Assembly (NCBI GenBank): GCA_964412845.1
Contig: CAYPQM010000055.1
Span: forward strand, 1-36,947
Direction: 5' to 3'
Origin: JAWWPY01 sp964412845
Lineage (GTDB): Bacteria; Actinomycetota; Actinomycetes; Streptosporangiales; Streptosporangiaceae
Length of the DNA: 36,947 nt
How positions within the stretch are numbered: position 1 is the first letter of the stretch; each line of letters starts with the position of its first letter. Made by a program: the position numbers and the translations under genes. Of the stretch, positions 31,382 through 36,947 are shown piece by piece. The notes under the pieces were generated by a model. That model saw only the letters and a program-made list of their open reading frames with translations. It ran no database searches and had not been told where the DNA came from.

Positions 31382-31422
31382 CGCGGTGCGTTGTGCGCGC
31401 GTCAGGGGCACAGCGCACCGCG
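31382..31422. terminator. Long hairpin, copy 2, between glyA and expansin
   Basis: The stem arms are identical to copy 1, and the loop GCGCGTCAGGG differs at only two bases. It lies 34 bases before the end of the convergent expansin gene. The pair could terminate both transcripts, or be members of a dispersed palindromic repeat family. Confidence 0.65.
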
Positions 31423-31455
31423 TAAGCAATGATCGGCGTGTGCCAGGGACACGCC

Positions 31456-32415
31456 CTAGCAGGATGGCCTGGGGGAGGCGGCCGCCAGGTGGGTCGCGGC
31501 CGCGGGGACGAGTGCCGCATTGCTCGGCGCCGGGCTGGCCGTGCTGCGCGCCGGGGACGGGCTGGCCGACGGGGGAGCCGTCGTGGCGGGGGCAGGTGCC
31601 GCGGCGGCCACCGGTGCGCCCGCGCCGTACATCGACGTGCGGGTGGACTGGACGACGCCCGGGGACAGGCTGATGCCGGTCAACGTGACCTGGTGGCCGA
31701 CGGAATCGGTGAGCTGGACGGTGAACGGGCCCGGGCCCATCCCCGACGTGGCCAGCCAGTAGTTGTAACTGGCGTGGGCCAGGCTCTGCGCGCCCTTGGT
31801 GGGACTGCTCACCCGGACGCTGGTGATCGCGTTGCCACTGCCGATGGGCAGCAGCGCCAGCCAGTACTGGGAGGAGCCCTCCTTGACCCGCAGTGACAGC
31901 GGCGCGGGCAGCGGCGGGTCGACGATGGTGTGATACGTCACCGGGACGAGGCCCGCGGAAAGCTGCGCTATCTGCGCGAACGCCGCCTCGCTGAGGTCGA
32001 TGTGGCCCGCCGCGCACTCCGGGCACTGGTCGACGACCTGGACCTTGACCGACCCGTTCGGGCCGGTGACCTCAAGGTAACTGCCGCACGCGGCCGCGGC
32101 ACCGTACTCACTGGGGGACAGCGCCACGTAGAGCTGGCTCGCGCCCACACCGGGATAAGAGCAGTTGCCGTCGCCGGTCTGCAGCAGGTAGTGAGTGGCC
32201 TCGCCCGTGGTCTGGCCCGCGACCGCCGTGCCCGCGACCGCCGCGCCCGTGTCGGCCGTGGTCAGGACCGACGCGCAGGCCGGCGAGCTAGTCGCCTGTG
32301 AGATGCCCACGGCGACCGCCACCGCGATCGCGCATGCCACGACGGCTCCGCCGAGTTCAATGCCGAGCAACCGGCGACGCGGAAGTCGCTTGCGGTGGCC
32401 TGGGCCGGCAGCCAT
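31456..32415 (-). CDS. Bacterial expansin-like protein (EXLX-type)
   Basis: 319 residues. A basic start and one hydrophobic segment (20-38) form a signal anchor. Residues 66-162 are a double-psi beta-barrel: GEATHYLLQTGDGNCSYPG, then LYVALSPSEYGAAAACGSYL, and VVDQCPECAAGHIDLSEAAFAQI, where D129 corresponds to the essential Asp 82 of Bacillus EXLX1. Residues 171-252 resemble the CBM63 domain (LRVKEGSSQYWLALLP, aligned with KEGSSRWW of EXLX1). The tail from about 262 is Ala/Pro/Ser-rich. Expansins loosen plant cell walls without hydrolysis. ATG 32415 has TAGACT 7 bases upstream and no ribosome site. It fits with GH28 and GH3 in the window. Confidence 0.87.
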   Translation of the reverse strand: MAAGPGHRKRLPRRRLLGIELGGAVVACAIAVAVAVGISQATSSPACASVLTTADTGAAVAGTAVAGQTTGEATHYLLQTGDGNCSYPGVGASQLYVALSPSEYGAAAACGSYLEVTGPNGSVKVQVVDQCPECAAGHIDLSEAAFAQIAQLSAGLVPVTYHTIVDPPLPAPLSLRVKEGSSQYWLALLPIGSGNAITSVRVSSPTKGAQSLAHASYNYWLATSGMGPGPFTVQLTDSVGHQVTLTGISLSPGVVQSTRTSMYGAGAPVAAAAPAPATTAPPSASPSPARSTASPAPSNAALVPAAATHLAAASPRPSC

Positions 32416-32422
32416 GCGGGTG

Positions 32423-32428
32423 AGTCTA
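32423..32428 (-). promoter_or_regulatory. -10 element TAGACT of the expansin gene
   Basis: On the minus strand TAGACT ends 7 bases before ATG 32415; the intervening CACCCGC is no ribosome site. Confidence 0.5.
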
Positions 32429-32575
32429 GAGATCAGCGGTATGCCGCAAATCGTATTCTCCGGACTCATCTCATAGCTGTAATATCCAGGCCCCTGCTCC
32501 AATGTCGAGGCCCGGGCATCAGGTATCCAGGCCGGCTCTCCAGAGCGGTGCTCTTTATTCGTGGCGGTGCTCTGC

Positions 32576-32581
32576 TAGAAT
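32576..32581 (+). promoter_or_regulatory. -10 element TAGAAT of the TetR gene
   Basis: TAGAAT ends 6 bases before GTG 32588, again without a Shine-Dalgarno. It is the closest match to the consensus TATAAT among the leaderless starts listed. Confidence 0.5.
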
Positions 32582-32587
32582 GCGCAT

Positions 32588-33289
32588 GTGAACGCAAGCC
32601 GCAGCGCCCGGGAGCGGGTCCGCGAGGAACTCACCCGGGAGATCACCGAGATCGCCCGGAGCCAGCTGGCGACCGAGGGGGCGGCCGGGCTGTCATTGCG
32701 GGCGGTCGCCCGGGAGATGGGGATGGTCTCCTCGGCGATCTACCGGTATTTCCCGAGCCGGGACGACCTGCTCACCGCCTTGATCATTGATGGGTACACC
32801 GCGATCGGCGTGGCCGCGGAGCAGGCGGATGCGGCGTCCCCGCCCGATGACCACGCCGCGCGCTGGCTCGCGGTCTGCCGCGCGGTGCGGGACTGGGCGC
32901 TGGCCCATCCGCATGAGTACGCGCTGGTCTATGGTTCGCCGGTACCTGGCTACCAGGCGCCCCAGCAGACGATCGCGCCCGCCGCCCGGGCCGCCACGGT
33001 CTACGGGAAGATCATCAGTGCCGCGCACCGGGCCGGTGCGCTGGATCCGCCCGGCGTCTGCCCGCCGCCGCCCGAGTCTTTCCGGCCGGATGCCGCCGCG
33101 TTGCGTGACTCGGTGATGGCGGAGGTCCCCGACGACGTGGCCGCGCGGGCCGTGGCCGCCTGGGCGGCCCTGTTCGGCATGGTGAGCTTCGAGCTGTTCG
33201 GGCAGTTCGAAAACGTGATCACCGACCGCGGCGCGTTCTTCGAGCACGCCATGCGCTGCCAGGGCCGCCTCACCGGCCTGCCCGCCTGA
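32588..33289 (+). CDS. TetR-family regulator with WHG-type C-terminal domain
   Basis: 233 residues. The helix-turn-helix is at about 18-65 (EITEIARSQLATEGAAGLSLRAVAREMGMVSSAIYRYFPSRDDLLTALI). The C-terminal domain has WALAHPHEYALVYGSPVPGYQAP and AAWAALFGMVSFELFGQF, the WHG-domain pattern frequent in actinobacterial TetR regulators. The ligand and targets are unknown. The GTG start is leaderless. It lies 172 bp from the divergent expansin start, so it could regulate that gene. It converges on ArsR with only three bases between stops. Confidence 0.9.
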   Translation: MNASRSARERVREELTREITEIARSQLATEGAAGLSLRAVAREMGMVSSAIYRYFPSRDDLLTALIIDGYTAIGVAAEQADAASPPDDHAARWLAVCRAVRDWALAHPHEYALVYGSPVPGYQAPQQTIAPAARAATVYGKIISAAHRAGALDPPGVCPPPPESFRPDAAALRDSVMAEVPDDVAARAVAAWAALFGMVSFELFGQFENVITDRGAFFEHAMRCQGRLTGLPA

Positions 33290-33292
33290 CGG

Positions 33293-33610
33293 CTAGCGCT
33301 TTCCCCGGGCGAGTTCGGTGCCCAGGGCGTCCAGGCGCGGCGCCCACAGCCGCCGGTAGCGCTGCAGCCATGCGTCGGCCTCGCGCAGCGGCGCGGGATC
33401 CACCGCGTAGAGGCGCCGGGTGCCGTCCGGCCGGACGGTCGCGAACCCGTTCTCGCGCAGTATCCGCAGGTGCTGCGACACCCCCGGCTGGGAGATCCCG
33501 AACTCCCGCTGGACCACGGCCGTGATCTCGCCTGCCGCCAGCTCACCGTCGGCGAGCAGTTCCAGGATCAGGCGGCGGACCGGATCACCGAGGACATCGA
33601 ACGCGTGCAC
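33293..33610 (-). CDS. ArsR-family winged-helix repressor
   Basis: 105 residues. FDVLGDPVRRLILELLADGELAAGEITAVVQREFGISQPGVSQHLRILRENGFATVRPDGTRRLYAVDP is a standard ArsR domain. The C-terminus (READAWLQRYRRLWAPRLDALGTEL) is the pattern of ArsR proteins that pair with SRPBCC/AHSA1 genes. No metal-binding CxC motif is present, so it is probably not a metal sensor. Two 13-bp direct repeats lie immediately upstream of its start and could be its operator. No SRPBCC gene is next to it; the nearest is at 10.6 kb. Confidence 0.9.
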   Translation of the reverse strand: MHAFDVLGDPVRRLILELLADGELAAGEITAVVQREFGISQPGVSQHLRILRENGFATVRPDGTRRLYAVDPAPLREADAWLQRYRRLWAPRLDALGTELARGKR

Positions 33611-33616
33611 GGATTC

Positions 33617-33645
33617 TTTATATCAGTAACAATTTATATAAGTAA
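33617..33645. promoter_or_regulatory. Two AT-rich direct repeats upstream of ArsR
   Basis: TTTATATCAGTAA (33617-33629) and TTTATATAAGTAA (33633-33645) are 13-bp direct repeats with one difference and a 16-bp period. They start 7 bases upstream of the arsR ATG in very AT-rich sequence, so they probably cover its promoter and act as operator. Confidence 0.5.
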
Positions 33646-33694
33646 GGCTGAATGCTGTAGTTGACCGCATCAACCCGGCGAAATTCCGGGCGAG

Positions 33695-33731
33695 TTGCTT
33701 GCGTGAATCATGAATCGAATATAAATTCGAT
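33695..33731 (+). promoter_or_regulatory. Promoter of DUF6504-dnaE2 with a LexA (SOS) box
   Basis: TTGCTT (33695-33700) and AATATA (33718-33723, spacer 17) or TATAAA (33720-33725) form a promoter. Over the -10 lies ATCGAAT-ATAA-ATTCGAT (33714-33731), a perfect 7-bp-arm inverted repeat. Its core TCGAAT-N4-ATTCGA differs by one symmetric base pair from the actinobacterial LexA box TCGAAC-N4-GTTCGA. Repressor binding there would block transcription until DNA damage. Confidence 0.6.
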
Positions 33732-33800
33732 CGCTATGGCGCTGCCTGACTTCCCCCGGGTGGTTCAGCGGAACGCAGTGAGCGGGAAGCGGGCAGGCAT

Positions 33801-34091
33801 GTGAGCAGGACGTATGGAGAGCCGATCGATGTCTGGGTCCAGGACGGCCGCCCGGCCAGGTTCGCATGGCGCGGTCGGCTCTACGCCGTGCTCAGGGTGC
33901 TGGATCACTGGGTGATCAGCAGGGAGTGGTGGAGGGAACAGAACCCAGATCCGGACGCCCCGGCCGAACGAGAGTTCTGGCGGGTTGAGGCGTCACCCGC
34001 GCGCGGTGTGCCCGCAGCCGCATTTGAACTGCGCCAGGACGTGGCGACCGGTGACTGGCTGCTGGCCCGAGTATGGGACTTAACGGACTGA
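33801..34091 (+). CDS. DUF6504-family protein of the mutagenesis cassette
   Basis: 96 residues. GEPIDVWVQDGRPARFAWRGRLYAVLRVLDHWVISREWW and REFWRVEASP...AAAFELRQDVATGDWLLARVWD match the small protein that in actinomycetes lies between imuB and dnaE2 (DUF6504). Its function is not established; it probably works with the translesion polymerase. The gene overlaps dnaE2 by 19 bp. The usual upstream imuB is missing; ArsR is the next gene to the left. GTG 33801 has only a weak GGCAGG upstream. Confidence 0.75.
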   Translation: MSRTYGEPIDVWVQDGRPARFAWRGRLYAVLRVLDHWVISREWWREQNPDPDAPAEREFWRVEASPARGVPAAAFELRQDVATGDWLLARVWDLTD

Positions 34092-36947
34092 CCTGGGCCG
34101 GTCACTTCATCCACCTGCATGTCGCGTCGTCGTACTCGCTTCGCTATGGGGTGGCTAGCCCGGCCATCCTGGCGGCCAGGGCGGCCGAGCTCGGCATGCC
34201 CGCGCTCGCGCTGACCGACCGGGACGGGCTCTACGGGGCGATCAAGCATGCCGTGGCGTGCCAGGCGGCCGGTGTCGCCCCGGTCCTCGGCGTCGACCTG
34301 GCCCTGGCGGGTGCGCACATGCCGGTGCGGCCGGCCCGGCTGAGCAGCGAGGACGCGGTCCGGGTCACCCTCCTCGCGTCAGGCGGCCGAGGGTGGGCGT
34401 CGCTCTGCCGGCTGGTTAGCGCCGCGCATCAGGCTGGCGAGCGGGGCGCCCCGGTCGTCACGCCCGACCTGGTCGCCGCGCACGCCGAAGGCCTGACCAT
34501 CCTCCTGGGCCCCGGCAGTGACGTGGGGCGGGCGATCTCGGCCCGGCGCCCCGATCTCGCGATGGCGGCGCTGGGCCGCTGGCGCGAGCGGGGCGACGCG
34601 GTGGTCGAGATCACCGATCATCGCGGCCCGGGCAGCACCCACCGGGCCGCCCGGATGCTGCGGCTCGCCCGCGAGGCAGGCAGGCCCGCGGTGCTCAGCA
34701 ACGCCGTCCGGTACTGCGACCACGCTGACGGGCCGGTGGCCCAGGTGCTTGACGCCGCCCGGCAGCTCACCCCTCTCGGGCCACGCCACCAGTCCAGGGA
34801 GAACTCGCAGGCGTATCTGGCCAGTGGAGCCGACATGGCCAGGGTCGCGGCGCGGATCTGCGGTGCCTCCGACCGTGGCGGCGGTCCCGGTGGCCGTGCG
34901 ATGGCGGAACTGCTCGCCCAGACCGTGGAACTGGCCGGGCGGTGCATCCTTGATCCCGCCCGTGACCTGGGTATTGGCGGCAGGTTTATGCCGGAAACCA
35001 CCGCTCGGGAGCCGCAGGCGGTCCTGCGCGCCAGGTGCAGGGCAGGGCTGCGCCGGCGCTATCCGCGCAGCCGCCGGGCGATCGTCCGGCGGCTCGACCA
35101 TGAGCTTGCCATCATCGCGAAGGCCGGGCTGGCCGCCTACTTCCTGACCGTCGCGGATGTCACCGCGCTCATCGCCGGGCGCGGCATCCGCTGCTCGATC
35201 CGCGGGTCAGGGGCCGGCAGCCTGGTCAACTACCTGATCGGCATCTCCGGCATCGACCCCATCGAGCATGACCTGATCATGGAGCGGTTCCTGTCCGAGG
35301 GCCGCAAGGGCCTGCCCGACATCGATCTTGACGTGGAATCGGCGCGGCGGATCGAGGCCTACCGCGCCATCCTGGACGCCTACAGCGAGCAGCGTGTCGC
35401 CTGCGTGTCCATGATGGAGACCTACCGGGCGCGCAGCGCGATCAGGGATGCCGCGGCCGCGCTCGGCCTGCCCCGCCACGAGATCGACGTGCTGGCCAAG
35501 GCATTCCCGCACATCCGGGCTGGCCGGATCACCGACGCCCTCGCCGACCTGCCGGAACTGCGCTCAAGCGGCCTCGCCATGCCCCAGCTCAGCGGGCTGT
35601 TCCGGCTGGCCGAACGGCTCGACGGGCTGCCCCGCCATGTCGCGATGCACCCGTGTGGCGTCCTGCTCTCCGACAGATCCCTGCTGGACCGGACCCCGGT
35701 CGAGCGCAGCATCGAGGGCCTGCCGCTGAGCCAGTTCGACAAGGATGACGTGGAGATCGCGGGAATGATCAAGCTGGATGTGCTCGGGGTGCGCATGCAG
35801 TCGGCGATGGCCTACACGCTCGCCGAGATCGAGCGGTGCACGGGCGAGCGGGTGGACCTTGACGCCGTCGACCCGTGTGACGAGCCGACGTTCGAGATGA
35901 TCCGCAGCGCGCGGACGCTCGGCTGTTTCCAGATCGAGTCGCCGGGCCAGCGCGAACTGGTCGGCAAGCTGCAGCCACGTGACATGGCCGACCTGATCGT
36001 GGACATCTCGGTGTTCCGCCCCGGGCCGGTCAACTCGGACATGATCACGCCGCTCCTGGACATCCGCAGCGGCCGCCGCCCCGCGTGCTACCCGCACGAG
36101 GACCTGGTCGGCCCGCTGGCCGAGACCCGCGGCGTAGTTATCTTCCACGAGCAGGTGCTCCGCATGATCGACGCCATGACCGGGTGCGGGCTTTCCGATG
36201 CCGAACGGCTCCGGCGGCAACTGTCCGACGAGGAGTCCAGGGCAGAAGCGGGGGAATGGTTCGCCGCACAGGGCCGCCGCCAGGGTTACGACGGGCTGAC
36301 CGTCGACAAGGTGTGGGAGGTTCTCGCGGCATTCGGCGGGTTCGGTTTCTGCAAGGCGCACGCGGCGGCGTTCGCGATCCCGACCTACCAGTCGGCCTGG
36401 CTGAAGCGGCACTACCCGGCCGCGTTCTACGCGGGAGTGCTTACCCATGACCCCGGCATGTACCCCAAGCGGGCGATCGCCGGGGACGCGCGGCGCTCCG
36501 GCGTCCGGCTGCTGCCCGTGAGCGTAAACACATCCGGCGCCGATTGGAGTGTGCACCAGGTGCCCGGACCGCCGCCGGGGGAGGGCCTGCGCCCCGGGTT
36601 GCGCGAGATCAAGGGGATCAGCGACGCCGAGGTCGCGCGCATTGTCGGCGGCCAGCCGTATGCGTCGCTCCGCGATTTCTGGGAGCGGGCCGCGGTGTCC
36701 CGTCCGGTGGCTGAGCGGCTGGCCATGGTCGGGGCCTTCGACTCCCTCTACGGAATCGGCGGCCCGGTGTTGGCCGCGAGCGCGGCCGCGAACACGTCCC
36801 GGCGTGACCTGCTCGCCCGGATCCGGGTACTCGACCGTGGCGCCCGCCGGTTCTTCACCCGCTCGGTGCCCGCAAACCCGTCCAAAAAGCGCACAGAAGT
36901 GGCTGCGGCGCGGGAAGAGCCGGCGCGGCGTGCCGCGGACCCCCGTG
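34073..36947 (+). CDS. dnaE2: Error-prone DNA polymerase III alpha subunit, 3' end beyond window
   Basis: 958 codons are visible without a stop, and the gene continues past the right edge. The N-terminal PHP domain starts FIHLHVASSYSLRYGVASP, with PALALTDRDGLYGAIKHA next. The polymerase active site is PDIDLDVES, with D416, D418 and D420. The palm and fingers follow (FDKDDVEIAGMIKLDVLGVRMQ, LGCFQIESPGQRELVGKL, VFRPGPV, VVIFHEQVLRM, GGFGFCKAHAAAFAIPTYQSAWLKRHYP). This is the DnaE2 branch used in translesion synthesis, normally SOS-induced with ImuA/ImuB. The start ATG 34073 has no ribosome site but overlaps DUF6504, implying coupling. The PHP motif HLHVASSYS departs from the usual HxHS in DnaE1 types. 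Confidence 0.93.
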   Translation, partial: MGLNGLTWAGHFIHLHVASSYSLRYGVASPAILAARAAELGMPALALTDRDGLYGAIKHAVACQAAGVAPVLGVDLALAGAHMPVRPARLSSEDAVRVTLLASGGRGWASLCRLVSAAHQAGERGAPVVTPDLVAAHAEGLTILLGPGSDVGRAISARRPDLAMAALGRWRERGDAVVEITDHRGPGSTHRAARMLRLAREAGRPAVLSNAVRYCDHADGPVAQVLDAARQLTPLGPRHQSRENSQAYLASGADMARVAARICGASDRGGGPGGRAMAELLAQTVELAGRCILDPARDLGIGGRFMPETTAREPQAVLRARCRAGLRRRYPRSRRAIVRRLDHELAIIAKAGLAAYFLTVADVTALIAGRGIRCSIRGSGAGSLVNYLIGISGIDPIEHDLIMERFLSEGRKGLPDIDLDVESARRIEAYRAILDAYSEQRVACVSMMETYRARSAIRDAAAALGLPRHEIDVLAKAFPHIRAGRITDALADLPELRSSGLAMPQLSGLFRLAERLDGLPRHVAMHPCGVLLSDRSLLDRTPVERSIEGLPLSQFDKDDVEIAGMIKLDVLGVRMQSAMAYTLAEIERCTGERVDLDAVDPCDEPTFEMIRSARTLGCFQIESPGQRELVGKLQPRDMADLIVDISVFRPGPVNSDMITPLLDIRSGRRPACYPHEDLVGPLAETRGVVIFHEQVLRMIDAMTGCGLSDAERLRRQLSDEESRAEAGEWFAAQGRRQGYDGLTVDKVWEVLAAFGGFGFCKAHAAAFAIPTYQSAWLKRHYPAAFYAGVLTHDPGMYPKRAIAGDARRSGVRLLPVSVNTSGADWSVHQVPGPPPGEGLRPGLREIKGISDAEVARIVGGQPYASLRDFWERAAVSRPVAERLAMVGAFDSLYGIGGPVLAASAAANTSRRDLLARIRVLDRGARRFFTRSVPANPSKKRTEVAAAREEPARRAADPR

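Noticed and set aside
31321..31422. CRISPR-like array from the two 41-base repeats
   Set aside because: Only two copies with long self-complementary arms, a 20-base spacer and no cas genes; hairpins fit better.

Overview
This is a very GC-rich window (roughly 70 %) with actinobacterial gene style: GTG starts, many 3-20 bp gene overlaps, lipoprotein signals ending in LSAC, and regulator families typical of soil actinomycetes (XRE-TPR, PadR-HAAS, WHG-type TetR). I read it as a chromosomal piece of a filamentous actinomycete, probably Streptosporangiales or a relative; the order is inferred. A run of 100 N at 20574-20673 is an assembly gap, so left and right parts are joined only by scaffolding. 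No phage, IS or CRISPR element was recognised.

Left part (1-6.7 kb): the start of a secreted GH3 glycosidase (minus), an M48-like membrane metallopeptidase, a PaaI-type thioesterase, a lipoprotein/membrane protein, then a plant-polymer set. This set holds a uronate dehydrogenase, the C-terminal stump of an enolase-superfamily sugar-acid dehydratase, and a secreted GH28 polygalacturonase with its own promoter and a LacI-type operator candidate. With the bacterial expansin at 31.5-32.4 kb and the GH3 start, this suggests use of pectin and plant cell wall, but the aldarate branch looks broken here.

Middle-left (6.7-20.4 kb): mostly small enzymes and regulators. They are AraC/methyltransferase, a DinB-like protein split by an in-frame TAG, DsrE divergent from TetR with a 14-bp inverted operator, VOC, an SRPBCC / 57-aa protein / lipoprotein-hydrolase chain joined by stop-start overlaps, a membrane protein, GNAT, a DUF2306-like membrane protein divergent from PadR-HAAS with two matching operators, a methyltransferase, DUF4386, an aldo/keto reductase and an ankyrin protein.

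Right part (20.7-36.9 kb): XRE-TPR regulator facing a truncated HATPase, tRNA-Arg(TCT), cobQ, a repeat-bearing small lipoprotein antisense to the cobQ 3' region, an esterase/beta-lactamase-fold hydrolase, a small membrane protein plus a YidC paralogue, an FrsA-like hydrolase, pcaC, glyA, two matching hairpins, expansin, TetR, ArsR, and DUF6504-dnaE2 behind a LexA-type box. The dnaE2 gene runs off the right edge and lacks its usual imuB partner.

A recurring signal is TAnnnT placed 6-8 bases before the start codon with no Shine-Dalgarno, seen at eight genes. This indicates that leaderless mRNAs are common here.
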